Source: Pseudomonas arsenicoxydans
GTDB taxonomy: Bacteria > Pseudomonadota > Gammaproteobacteria > Pseudomonadales > Pseudomonadaceae
Assembly (NCBI RefSeq): GCF_900103875.1
Contig: NZ_LT629705.1
Location: 4,101,001-4,165,000 of the forward strand
DNA: 64,000 nt
Direction: 5' to 3'
The first letter of the stretch is position 1, and every line of letters starts with the position of its first letter. Below are positions 43,229 to 52,418 of this stretch, one piece after another. A program made the position numbers and the translations under genes. Below the pieces are notes generated by a model. It was not told where the DNA came from. It ran no database searches and saw only the letters and a list, made by a program, of their open reading frames with translations.

Positions 43229-43993
43229 TTACTGAGTGACGGTTTTACGGTTGACCACGTTGAATTGCGCAACCGCGACCAAAAGAAAAATGACGCACAG
43301 GAAGATGGCGCTCGTCCAGGTCGCTCCCATGCCGAGGCCCCCATAGGTCTTGGCCTGGGTCAGCAAATCGCCGAGAGAAGCGCCGAATGGACGGGTCAGG
43401 ATGTAGGCCAGCCAAAACGTCAGCACCACATTGCCGCCCAAGCGCCAAGCCACCAGCGTCGCGGCGATAAGTGCACCGAAAATCACCACGCCAAGGGTGA
43501 AGCCCAGGCCCAGGGCTTCGGTGGCCAGGTCACCCGCTGCGGTGCCGAGGGCAAAGGTACAAAGCACCGTGGCCCAGTAGAAAAGCTCCCGTCGCGGGGT
43601 GACGATTTCGCGGATCGACAGGTTGTGCTCCACCCGATACCAGACGAGAAAGTTGACCGCCAGCAGAACGGCAAAGACTGCCGTGCTGGTGTACAGGCTG
43701 ATGTCGAGCATGTCGGTCATGATGTCGGTGATCTGCGTCCCGACGATGCTGACCAGCACCACGGTCAGCCAGTAGATCCAGGGTGTATAGGCCTTGGTAC
43801 GCAGTTGAAAACACAACGCGAGCGCGAGCAGGACGGCCATGCCGATGCTCGTCCAGCCCGCGCCAAAACCGGCATCCACGGCCAGAAAGTCCGCGCCGGT
43901 TTCACCTACCGTCGTCGAAAGAATCTTGATCACCCAGAATGACAGCGTCACCTCGGGCACTTTGTTGAGCCATCCGGCTTTATCGAAAGTCAT
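43229..43993 (-). CDS. COG4705-type integral membrane protein
   Basis: The product is 254 residues with about eight hydrophobic helices beginning around residue 17 (LSFWVIKILSTTVGETGADF) and the conserved segments LTRPFGASLGDLLTQAK and GLGMG near the C-terminus, characteristic of the uncharacterised COG4705 membrane-anchored family. The ATG at 43993 is preceded by AGGAGAGG; the longer in-frame extension upstream is arginine-rich and atypical. It is the first gene of a cluster with a lipoprotein and a two-component system and may be the output or a co-sensor. Function unknown. Confidence 0.85.
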   Translation of the reverse strand: MTFDKAGWLNKVPEVTLSFWVIKILSTTVGETGADFLAVDAGFGAGWTSIGMAVLLALALCFQLRTKAYTPWIYWLTVVLVSIVGTQITDIMTDMLDISLYTSTAVFAVLLAVNFLVWYRVEHNLSIREIVTPRRELFYWATVLCTFALGTAAGDLATEALGLGFTLGVVIFGALIAATLVAWRLGGNVVLTFWLAYILTRPFGASLGDLLTQAKTYGGLGMGATWTSAIFLCVIFLLVAVAQFNVVNRKTVTQ

Positions 43994-44075
43994 GGGCGGG
44001 TCGCCTCTCCTGATCTGCGCTGAACTTGCGTAGGGGAGAAGATACGTCGCCAGACTTAGCTGAGACTGAGGGGGT

Positions 44076-44738
44076 CTATTTGATGGTCGGCCAAAAGCGC
44101 TCCCCGCCGCCTGGCGCCTCCGTCCAGGCCTGCAATGAGCGCGTCGGCAGATCAAAATAATCGCGGGTTCGCGCGTAACCATGGCCACCCATGCGCCCGA
44201 TCGCATCCAGCCCGAGTTGATCGATGTACAGGGTTTTCGGATCGATCAATTCGTCGCGCACATGGGCCATCAACACTTCCCCGAAGATGATTTCCCGCGA
44301 CTGGCCGATGGACAGCGCCATCATGCGTCGGCATTCCAGCGCCACTGGCGCTTCACCGATACGCGGGCATTTGACCGTGGTGCCGGGGATCGCCGTCAGT
44401 CCGGCCGCCGTCAATTCATCGAAGCCGGGCGCGAAGGGCACGGCGCAGACATTCATCGCCTCGACCAGCGCGTCGCTGACGATGTTGACGGTGAATTCCT
44501 GGTTGAGCTGGATGTTGCGCGTGGTGTCCTTGGGGCTTTGATCGCCGTAGTTTTCCACGCCCAGCGCGAGGATCGGCGGGTCGGCGGACAGTGCATTGAA
44601 AAAGCTGAACGGCGCGGCATTGATCCGGCCTTCGCCATCAATCGTGGTGACCAGCGCGATGGGGCGTGGCACCACGCTGCCGATCAGGATCTTGTATTTG
44701 TCTCGGGCACTCAGGGTGCTGAAGTCGAAGCTTTGCAT
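44076..44738 (-). CDS. Flavin reductase-like FMN-binding protein
   Basis: The 220-residue protein has the split-barrel FMN pattern: DKYKILIGSVVPRPIALVTT, GRINAAPFSFFNALSADPP, and a C-terminal LGGHGYART-type motif (MGGHGYARTRDYF). Such proteins reduce flavins for two-component monooxygenases or act as oxidoreductases. It starts 12 bp after the amidohydrolase stop, so it belongs to the transporter-amidohydrolase operon and may take part in breakdown of the same compound. Which substrate is not evident. Confidence 0.88.
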   Translation of the reverse strand: MQSFDFSTLSARDKYKILIGSVVPRPIALVTTIDGEGRINAAPFSFFNALSADPPILALGVENYGDQSPKDTTRNIQLNQEFTVNIVSDALVEAMNVCAVPFAPGFDELTAAGLTAIPGTTVKCPRIGEAPVALECRRMMALSIGQSREIIFGEVLMAHVRDELIDPKTLYIDQLGLDAIGRMGGHGYARTRDYFDLPTRSLQAWTEAPGGGERFWPTIK

Positions 44739-44750
44739 AGGCAGACATCT

Positions 44751-46238
44751 CTAAAGAAGGGGAACGATTGCGCTCAGTGGCGCGTGTGCGCTGTAGTCGT
44801 CGGCGAACGGGATGGAGGGTTTGAACAGGGTTTTCCAGTCCGGTTGGCCAAAGGCCCGGTCGCTGTGGCTGCGCATCAGTTTTTCGAATTGTCGTTGGGC
44901 CTGGCGTTGCAGGGCAGGGTAGTCGACGCCCTGGACCTGGCCGTCCTGCATCACGCAGCGGCCGTTGATGTAGCTGGCGATGCAGTCGTCGCCGCGCCCG
45001 GCCAGCACCAGGTTTTTCAGCGGATCGAACAGCGGCCCCAGGTGCAGGCCGCGAAGATTGAACACAGTGATATCGGCCTTGGCCCCGGTTGCCAGACGAC
45101 CGAGATCGTCGCGGCCCAAAGCCTTGGCGCCGCCGAGGGTGGCGGCGTTGTACAGGTCCAGGGTGCTGGTCAATGAGGCACCGCCCTCCATCAGCCGAGC
45201 GATGTTCAAACCCTGACGCATGTTTTCCAGCAGATCCGCCGGCCAGGTGTCGGTGCCGAGGGCAAAGTTGATGCCTTTGGCCCGATAACGGCCAAACGAA
45301 TTCAGCGCCTCGCCATCGCGAGCAAACACCACCGGGCAATGCACCAGGCTGGCGCCGCCATCCACCACCCGCTGCAAGTCTTCATCGCCGGCGGTGTAGA
45401 TGCCATGGGGCAGCAGACTGCGCGGCGTCAGCAGGTCCAGTTGCTGCAGCCAGCCCAGTGGTGAAGCGCCGCGCAGTTGCTCGACCATCGCCACTTCGCC
45501 CAGCCCCTGGCAGCAATGCAAACGCATCGGCGCGTTCAGTTCGCGGCTCAGCGCGGCGGTGCGTTGCAGCAGCGCCGGGGTGCAGGTTTGAATCCGGTCG
45601 GGCAACAGCGCGCCGCGAATCAAGTCGCCGTGCGCACCGTCGAAATCCTTGAAAAAATCGCAAGCAGCCTCAAGCCCGGCCAATCCCCGCGCTTCATCCC
45701 AGTGATGCGCCAAGGTGCCATCGGCCCGCCAATAACTCATGCCGCTCATGTAGCAGGGCCCAAGATACGTCCGCAGCCCCAACTCGGCGGCCACACCCGC
45801 CACTGCTGCAAATTCGGTATAAGTCTCGGCCCACTCGCGGTAATACATCGAGGTGATCGGCATGGCCGTGGTGATGCCGTTGCGGATCAGTTGCGTGAAG
45901 GCGTAGCGGTATTTGAAAACCTCTTCGTCCTGGGTGTAACTCTCCAGTGGACCGGCCGCCAGAGAGTCCTCGGACCACATTCGGCCCATGTCGCGCTCAT
46001 CGCCGTTGTCGAGCGTCAGCACCGTGGAATCGAGATCCCCCAGTGCATCCAGATCGATGAAACCCGGGCCGATCAACGCGTTGCCGTAGTCGATCCACTG
46101 ATCCACCGGCCCTGCATAATCACGCCCGACAAACACGATGCGCGACCCTTCAAACACCACTTCGCCGTCGCGCCACAGCACATGTTGCACGCCGTCGAAA
46201 CCGACCACGCAGCTGCTTTTAAGGCCAATGCGCTTCAC
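44751..46238 (-). CDS. Amidohydrolase-superfamily protein (ATZ/TRZ-like) with an altered HxH motif
   Basis: The 495-residue protein has the layout of chlorohydrolase/guanine-deaminase-type enzymes: an N-terminal beta domain, GPGFIDLDALGDLDSTV, LHCCQGLGEVAMVEQL, LLPHGIYTAGDED, LVHCPVVFARDGEALN and GTDTWPADLLENMRQG. The first metal-binding motif, normally HxH in PGFIDxHxH, reads DLDAL, so two histidine ligands are missing, while the later His and the Asp of GTDT remain. The reaction is uncertain: possibly a deaminase using a modified metal site. It starts with GTG overlapping the stop of the deaminase gene upstream. Confidence 0.85.
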   Translation of the reverse strand: MKRIGLKSSCVVGFDGVQHVLWRDGEVVFEGSRIVFVGRDYAGPVDQWIDYGNALIGPGFIDLDALGDLDSTVLTLDNGDERDMGRMWSEDSLAAGPLESYTQDEEVFKYRYAFTQLIRNGITTAMPITSMYYREWAETYTEFAAVAGVAAELGLRTYLGPCYMSGMSYWRADGTLAHHWDEARGLAGLEAACDFFKDFDGAHGDLIRGALLPDRIQTCTPALLQRTAALSRELNAPMRLHCCQGLGEVAMVEQLRGASPLGWLQQLDLLTPRSLLPHGIYTAGDEDLQRVVDGGASLVHCPVVFARDGEALNSFGRYRAKGINFALGTDTWPADLLENMRQGLNIARLMEGGASLTSTLDLYNAATLGGAKALGRDDLGRLATGAKADITVFNLRGLHLGPLFDPLKNLVLAGRGDDCIASYINGRCVMQDGQVQGVDYPALQRQAQRQFEKLMRSHSDRAFGQPDWKTLFKPSIPFADDYSAHAPLSAIVPLL

Positions 46239-47431
46239 AGACGGCTGTCCAGCAAACGACCGCCAGAGGCAATCAACTCACCGCTGCGATAGACCTGTCG
46301 AACCGGGCGTGAAACTACCGCTTCGCCCAGGGTCTGCACAGGCATCAGCAGGAAGTCCGCCGCCCGCCCGATCTCCAAACCATAACCTTCACAACCCAGC
46401 GCTCGCGCACCATTCACCGTCGCCGCCTTGAATGCAGCGGCCAGTTCATCGTCCTTGTTCAAGTCGAAACGGAACGCCAGCAACATCGCCCGTTCGAGCA
46501 TGTCGCCATTGCCCATCGGCGACCAGGCATCACGAATGCCGTCAGAGCCCAGGCAGACATTCACGCCGGTCTCGCGCAACGCCAGGAAAGGCGGCACCGT
46601 ACAATCGGCCGGTGCCGAGCTCATCAGCGAAATCCGCAGCGCCGCCAAGCGTTCGGCCACCGGTTTGACCTGACTCCACGGCAACATCCCCAGGCAATAC
46701 GCGTGACTGATCATCACCCGACCCTGACACCCGAAACGCTCGGTGTAGTCGGCGATCAGCGCGATTTGCCACAGGCCCAGCTCACCTTTGTCATGCAGGT
46801 GAATGTCGACGCCTCGCTTGAATTCGCTGGCCAGCTTGAAGACGAAATCGAGCTGCGCAATCGGATCGTTGTCGATGCCACACGGGTCGAGTCCACCGAC
46901 GTTTTCCACGCCCAGGGTCATGGCTTCACGCATCAGTTCGGCGGTGCCGGGGCGGCTGATCAGACCGGTTTGCGGAAACACCACCAGTTGCAGGTCGATC
47001 AGGTCGCGATAGGTTTCGCGCAGTTGTTGCATGGCTTCGACGTGGCGCAGACCGAACTCAGGATCGATGTCGACGTGGCAGCGCATCGTCAGCGAACCAC
47101 GGGCGATGCAGTTTTCCAGCAGCGCACCGGCGCGTTGGGCGATGGGGGCGTCGACTTCCCGCAGGACGCGGCGCTCGTTGGCGATGTAATCCTTGAGCGT
47201 CGGCCCGGCGCTGTTCGGGCGCCAGGGTTGGCCCCAGAGGGTTTTGTCGAGGTGGACGTGGCTTTCCACCAGGGCCGGGGTGAGCAATTGATTCTGGCCA
47301 TCGATGTCGGTGGCGGTCAGGGCCGCAGTCGAAGCCGGGCGGCGTTGTTTGAACAGACCGTTTTCGATCAGCAGGTCTTCGGCGGGTGCGCCGTAGGGCC
47401 GCACGTTGCGCAGCCAGCGGGGTTGGGTCAT
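46235..47431 (-). CDS. Cytosine deaminase-like amidohydrolase
   Basis: The 398-residue protein resembles CodA-type deaminases: PALVESHVHLDKTLWGQ (HVH metal ligands), LTMRCHVDIDPEFGLRHVEA, GVDIHLHDKGELG, HAYCLGM, and CLGSDGIRDAWSPMGNGDML (the catalytic Asp in SDGIRD). The family releases ammonia from cytosine, isocytosine, creatinine-type or related N-heterocycles in the cytoplasm. The ATG at 47431 has GAGG upstream; a start four codons earlier lacks one. It overlaps the next amidohydrolase by 4 bp, and a REPIN separates it from the substrate-binding gene upstream. Confidence 0.88.
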   Translation of the reverse strand: MTQPRWLRNVRPYGAPAEDLLIENGLFKQRRPASTAALTATDIDGQNQLLTPALVESHVHLDKTLWGQPWRPNSAGPTLKDYIANERRVLREVDAPIAQRAGALLENCIARGSLTMRCHVDIDPEFGLRHVEAMQQLRETYRDLIDLQLVVFPQTGLISRPGTAELMREAMTLGVENVGGLDPCGIDNDPIAQLDFVFKLASEFKRGVDIHLHDKGELGLWQIALIADYTERFGCQGRVMISHAYCLGMLPWSQVKPVAERLAALRISLMSSAPADCTVPPFLALRETGVNVCLGSDGIRDAWSPMGNGDMLERAMLLAFRFDLNKDDELAAAFKAATVNGARALGCEGYGLEIGRAADFLLMPVQTLGEAVVSRPVRQVYRSGELIASGGRLLDSRL

Positions 47432-47470
47432 TGCAAACCTCATTGAGTTTCAGGGTGTCTGGGCCGGCCT

Positions 47471-47563
47471 CATCGCGGGCAAGCCCGGCTCCCACAGCAT
47501 TTGGGGTGGTGCCAAATTTTGTGATCGACACAAAACCTGTGGGAGCTGGCTTGCCTGCGATGG
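47471..47563. repeat. REPIN between the deaminase and transporter genes
   Basis: CATCGCGGGCAAGCCCGGCT at the left and its inverted counterpart CTGTGGGAGCTGGCTTGCCT at the right are REPs of the 28004/29588 family, about 40 bp apart. It lies inside the predicted operon. Confidence 0.88.
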
Positions 47564-47590
47564 CCGCACCTCGGTCTCAAAACCAGATCA

Positions 47591-48643
47591 TCAGCCCTTG
47601 AGCTTCGACCAGACCAGATCCTGCAGCTCGCGCGCCTTGTTGCTGCACTCTTTCTCCGGGCGCAGGCGCGAGGCGAATTCGTCGGGCATGTTGATGGCGT
47701 CCATGACTTTCCATTTGGCGTCGAGCAGCTTGTCGCTCTGGATGCCGTTGGCGTAGGCGATGGCGTTGGACACGGCGGCGGCGTTTTCCGGCTTCATCAT
47801 CCAGTCGATGAAGATTTTCGCGTTGCCGGGGTGCGGCGCGCTTTTCGGGACGGCGAAGTTGTCCTGGAACATCGCCACGCCTTCGAGCGGGTACACGTAT
47901 TTGATGGTGCTCTTCTGCAACGTGGCGCGGGCGGTCGAGCCGTTCCAGTTCTGCATCATGATTACTTCACCGGAGGCCATGCGGTCGACGGTGTTGTCCG
48001 AGCTGTACATTTTCAGGAAGGGTTTCTGTTTTTGCAGCAGTTCGAGGATGCGCTTGGCGTCCTGCGGGTTTTCGCTGCATTCGTCGACGCCCAGGTAATG
48101 GCTGGCGGCGTTGATCACGCTGCTTGAAGTGTCGAGGGCGGCGAGCTGGCCTTGCAGTTCCTTGCGCGGTTCGAAGAACTCTTTCCACGAGTCATCCAGC
48201 TTGCCGCCGGGCACTCGCGCACTGTCATAGGAAAACCCGGTGGTGCCCCACAAATAGGGCGCCGAAAACTTGCGGCCGGGGTCGAACACCGGGTCGCGAA
48301 AGGCCGGTTTCACGTATTGGAAGTTCGGCAGGGTCGGTGCATCGATCTCCATCAGCAAGTTCTGATTGATCAAGGTGCGCATGATCGACTGCGACGGCAC
48401 GATCACGTCATACGCTGCGCCGCCGGCCTGCAACTTGGCCAGCAGGGTTTCGTTGCTGTCATAGCCGTCCATGGTGACCTTGATTCCGGTCTCCTTTTCG
48501 AACTTGGCCAGCAGGTCGACCGGGTAGTAGTCGGTCCAGTTGTAGAAGAACAGTTCCTTGGGCTCGGCCGCCTGCGCGGAAAAAACGCTGAAGCAACTGA
48601 GGGCCAGGCCGGCGACGGCGAAACGCATTTTTTTTGTTTTCAT
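47591..48643 (-). CDS. ABC transporter substrate-binding protein, PotD/PotF-like
   Basis: The 350-residue protein has a signal peptide (MKTKKMRFAVAGLALSCFSV, cleavage near FSAQA, residue ~25). The mature part has ELFFYNWTDYYPVDLLAKFE, the hallmark of spermidine/putrescine-binding proteins, together with KLQAGGAAYDVIVPS and WGTTGFSYD. The partner deaminases suggest that the ligand here is a nitrogen compound that need not be a polyamine. The ATG at 48643 begins the signal peptide; the longer in-frame extension upstream runs into the permease gene. Confidence 0.92.
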   Translation of the reverse strand: MKTKKMRFAVAGLALSCFSVFSAQAAEPKELFFYNWTDYYPVDLLAKFEKETGIKVTMDGYDSNETLLAKLQAGGAAYDVIVPSQSIMRTLINQNLLMEIDAPTLPNFQYVKPAFRDPVFDPGRKFSAPYLWGTTGFSYDSARVPGGKLDDSWKEFFEPRKELQGQLAALDTSSSVINAASHYLGVDECSENPQDAKRILELLQKQKPFLKMYSSDNTVDRMASGEVIMMQNWNGSTARATLQKSTIKYVYPLEGVAMFQDNFAVPKSAPHPGNAKIFIDWMMKPENAAAVSNAIAYANGIQSDKLLDAKWKVMDAINMPDEFASRLRPEKECSNKARELQDLVWSKLKG

Positions 48644-48660
48644 TCGAGGACGCTCCAGAC

Positions 48661-49449
48661 TCATTGTTGTTTGCCGCGCTGTCCCAGCCAGAAGGCCAGC
48701 ACCACCAGCACGATGGAAATCACCAGCATCAGGGTCGAGATCGCATTGATTTCTGGCGTCACGCCGGCCTTGATTGCGGAGAAGATGTACACCGGCAACG
48801 TCGTCGAACCGGGACCGGCGACGAAGAAAGTCATGATGAAATCGTCGAGGCTGACCACGAACGCCAGCACCGAACCGGACAACACCGCTGGCCACAGCAG
48901 CGGCAGCGTCACCCGGCGGAAAACCTGCCAGGGGTTGGCATACAAATCGTTCGCCGCCTCCAGCAGGCTCTTGTCGAGGTCGTTAAGCCGCGCACGAATC
49001 GGCAGGTACGCGAAGGGAATGCAGAAGCCGACATGCGCGACGATCACCGTCAGCAAACCGAGCTTGATTCCCAGCGCCATGAACAGCAGCAGGGTAGCCA
49101 CGGCGGTGACGATCTCCGGCAGGATCAGCGGCAGGTTGATCCCGCCTTCGACCATTTTCTGTCCGTAGAACGGCCGGTAAGTCGCCAGCGCCGCGAGCAG
49201 CGCAATGGCCGTGGCGCACACCGTGGCGATGCTGGCGACGATGATCGAGTTCAGCGCCGCCGTCTGGATCGACGGGTTGGCCAGAATCCGTCCGTACCAG
49301 GCGAAGGAGAACTCGGTCCACACCGTCGCCGAGCGGTTGGCGTTGAAGCTGTAGGCGATCAGGACAAAGATCGGCACGTACAGGTAGGCCAGGATCAACA
49401 GGCTGACTTCCCGGGTCAGGGGCAGTTTTTTCAGGTGCAGGGCGATCAT
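48661..49449 (-). CDS. ABC transporter permease, PotC/PotI-like
   Basis: The 262-residue inner-membrane protein has six hydrophobic helices and the EAA loop (EAANDLYANPWQVFRRVTLP, around residues 150-169). It forms the translocation pore with the PotB-like permease encoded upstream, whose stop overlaps its start by 4 bp. Family members import putrescine, spermidine or related amines. Confidence 0.92.
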   Translation of the reverse strand: MIALHLKKLPLTREVSLLILAYLYVPIFVLIAYSFNANRSATVWTEFSFAWYGRILANPSIQTAALNSIIVASIATVCATAIALLAALATYRPFYGQKMVEGGINLPLILPEIVTAVATLLLFMALGIKLGLLTVIVAHVGFCIPFAYLPIRARLNDLDKSLLEAANDLYANPWQVFRRVTLPLLWPAVLSGSVLAFVVSLDDFIMTFFVAGPGSTTLPVYIFSAIKAGVTPEINAISTLMLVISIVLVVLAFWLGQRGKQQ

Positions 49450-50363
49450 GCGGTGGCTCCCCGACGTAGAGTTTTGGCGGCGTTGCGGCTATAGAGCGCG
49501 TAAAGCACCAGCGACAGCAGCAGGATTCCCAGCAACAGGAACGACAGCGAACTGCCCAGGGGCCAGTTGCGCGCGGTCCCGAACTGTTGCTGGATCAGGT
49601 TGCCGATCATCAGCGTCTTGCCGCCGCCGAGGATCGCCGGGGTGATGAAGGCACCGAGGCTGGGCACAAACACCAGCAGCGCGCCGGCAATCACCCCGGG
49701 CATCGACAGCGGCAGGATGATCCGCTTCAGCGCGTACCAGCGATTGGCGCCCAGGTCGTAGGCGGCTTCCACCAGGCGCCAGTCGAGTTTTTCCAGGGTC
49801 GAGTAGATCGGCAGAATCATGAACGGCAGGAAGCTGTAGACCAGCCCGACGCTGACGGCGAAGTCGTTGTAGAGCAGGGTGATACCGCCGGCCTGGGGGA
49901 ACAGCGCATTAAGAGTCTGGGCGACCCAGCCTTGTTCGCGCAGGATGATCAGCCACGCGTAGTTGCGGATCAGCAGGTTGGTCCAGAACGGGATGGTGAT
50001 CAGCAAGACCATCAGGTTGCGCCGGCGTGGCGTCAGGCTCGACATCCACAAGGCCACGGGAAAGCCGAACAGGAAGCACAACAACGTCGTGCCACCGGCC
50101 TGGAACACCGAGCGCAATAGCGCCTGGGCGTAGACCCAGTTCAGTTCCAGCTCGCCGTCGAAACCTTCCTGGAAAAACAGCTGCACGTAGCTTTGCAATT
50201 GCCAGTTGGCTTGCCAGTCGACACCGCCGTACACATTGCGCGGCAGCAGGCTGATATAGCCCATGATCCCCAGCGGAATCGCGATCAGGGCCAGTAACGT
50301 CAGGACCACCGGGCTCAGTAGCAACGCACGGTTAAGGGCAGGAGAAGTGCTGCTGACGCTCAT
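49446..50363 (-). CDS. ABC transporter permease, PotB/PotH-like
   Basis: The 305-residue inner-membrane protein has six helices and the EAA loop EAAYDLGANRWYALKRIILP, the PotB/PotH pattern. An extended periplasmic loop after the first helix (RNVYGGVDWQANWQLQSYV) is typical. It starts 1 bp from the ATPase stop and overlaps the second permease gene, so the subunits are made in step. Confidence 0.92.
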   Translation of the reverse strand: MSVSSTSPALNRALLLSPVVLTLLALIAIPLGIMGYISLLPRNVYGGVDWQANWQLQSYVQLFFQEGFDGELELNWVYAQALLRSVFQAGGTTLLCFLFGFPVALWMSSLTPRRRNLMVLLITIPFWTNLLIRNYAWLIILREQGWVAQTLNALFPQAGGITLLYNDFAVSVGLVYSFLPFMILPIYSTLEKLDWRLVEAAYDLGANRWYALKRIILPLSMPGVIAGALLVFVPSLGAFITPAILGGGKTLMIGNLIQQQFGTARNWPLGSSLSFLLLGILLLSLVLYALYSRNAAKTLRRGATA

Positions 50364-50364
50364 C

Positions 50365-51450
50365 TCAGGCCTCCATCAACAGGCAGGCGTGGGGCGGCAG
50401 GTGGACCGCAACGCGATCACCGACCCCGCGGCCGCGATTCAGGCCTTCGTTGTTCTCGCGCAGCATGACCTTGATGTCGTTGTTCAACCGGCATTGGTAA
50501 AGGGTCGCGGTGCCGACGTACAGCACCGCTTCGATCACTCCGCGCAGGTGGTGCGGTTGCTCAAGGTCAACCAGTTGCGAACGCTCCGGGCGGAAGGCCA
50601 ATTGCACCGCAGCACCGTCGAAGCCTTGGGCCGGGCAGGGGATTTCCACCGGCATGCCGCTGGGCACGAAGAGCTTTTCGTTGTGCTGGCCGCGCTTGAG
50701 GTGGCCAGGAAGGAAGTTGATGTCGCCGATGAACTGGGCAACGAAGCGATGTTGCGGACGTTCGTAGATATCGTTCGGCGTGCCGATCTGCAGGATCTTG
50801 CCGGCGGACATCACGGCAATGCGATCGGACAGCGTCAGGGCTTCTTCCTGATCATGGGTCACGAAAATGAAGGTGATCCCCGCTTCCTTCTGCACGCGCT
50901 TGAGTTCGACCTGCATTTCCTTGCGCAGCTTGAGGTCCAGTGCCGACAGCGGTTCATCCAGCAACAGCACTTTGGGTTTGGGCGCCAAGGCCCGAGCCAG
51001 CGCTACGCGTTGCTGTTGGCCACCGGACAATTCCGCCGGTTTGCGCCTGGCCAGGTGTTGCATTTGCACCAGCGCCAGCATCTCATTGACACGCTGGGCA
51101 ATTTGCTCGCGATCAAGACCCTGCATCTCGAGGCCGAAGGCGATATTCTGCGCAACACTCATGTGCGGAAACAGCGCGTAGCTCTGGAAGACTGTGTTGA
51201 CCCGACGCTTGAACGGTGGCAGATCGTTGACAGGCTCGCCCGCGAGACGAATCTGTCCTTCGCTGACATGCTCGAAGCCGGCGATGGTGCGCAGCAAGGT
51301 GGTTTTGCCGCAGCCAGAGGGGCCGAGCAGGGTGAAGAACTCGTTGTCGGCAATGTCGACCGACACGTTGTCGAGCGCGGGAGCTTGCCCCGGATCGTCG
51401 GAATACCGCTTGGAGACGTTACGCACTTCGATTGCTATTGGTTGACCCAT
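50365..51450 (-). CDS. ABC transporter ATP-binding protein, PotA-like
   Basis: The 361-residue protein has Walker A GPSGCGKTT near residue 44, Q-loop FQSYALFPH, signature LSGGQQQR, Walker B VLLLDEP, the H-loop VTHDQEEA and a C-terminal TOBE domain (LAFRPERSQLV). This is the PotA architecture of polyamine-type importers. It is the first gene of the operon, about 140 bp from the divergent GntR regulator, whose probable operator lies at 51471-51482. Confidence 0.93.
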   Translation of the reverse strand: MGQPIAIEVRNVSKRYSDDPGQAPALDNVSVDIADNEFFTLLGPSGCGKTTLLRTIAGFEHVSEGQIRLAGEPVNDLPPFKRRVNTVFQSYALFPHMSVAQNIAFGLEMQGLDREQIAQRVNEMLALVQMQHLARRKPAELSGGQQQRVALARALAPKPKVLLLDEPLSALDLKLRKEMQVELKRVQKEAGITFIFVTHDQEEALTLSDRIAVMSAGKILQIGTPNDIYERPQHRFVAQFIGDINFLPGHLKRGQHNEKLFVPSGMPVEIPCPAQGFDGAAVQLAFRPERSQLVDLEQPHHLRGVIEAVLYVGTATLYQCRLNNDIKVMLRENNEGLNRGRGVGDRVAVHLPPHACLLMEA

Positions 51451-51470
51451 AATGGTGCAATCCTCTAATT

Positions 51471-51482
51471 ATTGTATGCAAT
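51471..51482. promoter_or_regulatory. ATTG-N4-CAAT palindrome, candidate FCD/GntR operator
   Basis: ATTGTATGCAAT is a near-perfect dyad, followed by a second partial copy, GGATGCAAT (51488-51496). It lies between the divergent transporter operon and GntR gene, about 20 bp from the PotA-like start codon. FadR-subfamily regulators typically bind TNGTNNNACNA-like palindromes of this kind. Confidence 0.5.
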
Positions 51483-51591
51483 ATCTGGATGCAATCTACA
51501 AATAACCGGATTAATCTGCCCGTGCAACCCCCTTTTTCAAAGGCTGTTCATCGCCTGGGGCCGGTTGTTTAGCGCTAAAGGAGTGTTTCCA

Positions 51592-52281
51592 ATGACCGAG
51601 AAGAAACTCGAGACCACGGTCGACCGCGTCTACCAAGGGGTTTACGAGGCGATCAGCAAACGTTCGTTGCGGCCCGGCATGAAGCTGGGCGAGGCGTCCC
51701 TGGCCGAACTTTTCAATGTCAGCCGCACGTCGGTTCGTGCCGCGCTCAAGCAATTGGAAGCGGATGGGCTGGTCACCACCGAGCCCAATAAAGGTGCTTC
51801 GGTGTCGTTACCGAGTGACGAAGAGATCCGCTCGCTGTTCGAAACCCGGCGCCTGATCGAGATCGGCATCGTCAGTGAACTGTGCCGCCGACGGGACACC
51901 GCAGTGACCCAGGACTTGCGTGATCACCTGTTGCTTGAGGACGAGGCGCACCGCAGTGGCGACCATGAGCGGCTGATTCATCTGCTCGGCGAGTTCCACA
52001 TCAAACTTGCGCAAAGCCTGAACAACCCGGTGTTGCTGGACTGGTTCCAGAAGCTGATATCCCGCGCCTCGCTGTACGCCGCCGCGCTGGATGATGACAG
52101 CCACGAGGCTTGCCGCGACGACGAACACTTGCGGCTGATCGAATACATCGAGGCCGGCAATCAGAATGCCGCTATCGAGCTGACCTGCATGCACTTGAAC
52201 GGTATCGAGAAGGCGATTCTCGACGTCGCCGCCACGCTCAAAACCGGCTATCACCCGCTCAAGCACCTGATCGAAGTGTGA
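51592..52281 (+). CDS. GntR-family (FadR/FCD) transcriptional regulator
   Basis: The 229-residue protein has a winged helix (residues ~8-75: VYQGVYEAISKRSLRPGMKL, SVRAALKQLEADGLV) and an FCD effector domain (residues ~85-220: ETRRLIEIGIVSELCRRRD, GDHERLIHLLGEFH, HLRLIEYIEAGNQNAAIELT) whose His and Asp residues usually bind a metal. AAAGGAG precedes the ATG at 51592. It is divergent from the PotA-like transporter and deaminase operon and is probably its repressor. Confidence 0.92.
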   Translation: MTEKKLETTVDRVYQGVYEAISKRSLRPGMKLGEASLAELFNVSRTSVRAALKQLEADGLVTTEPNKGASVSLPSDEEIRSLFETRRLIEIGIVSELCRRRDTAVTQDLRDHLLLEDEAHRSGDHERLIHLLGEFHIKLAQSLNNPVLLDWFQKLISRASLYAAALDDDSHEACRDDEHLRLIEYIEAGNQNAAIELTCMHLNGIEKAILDVAATLKTGYHPLKHLIEV

Positions 52282-52418
52282 GGTCCGCGCAGATACAATT
52301 CAGCTATACCTCTAATGAAACCATTGGCATCGGTTAAGCTCGAAACAAACGGGCTCACACCGTCCTCATGAGGTTTCGATCCCGCAAGTCAGTCACTTTC
52401 AGGGATATTGATCAGTCG

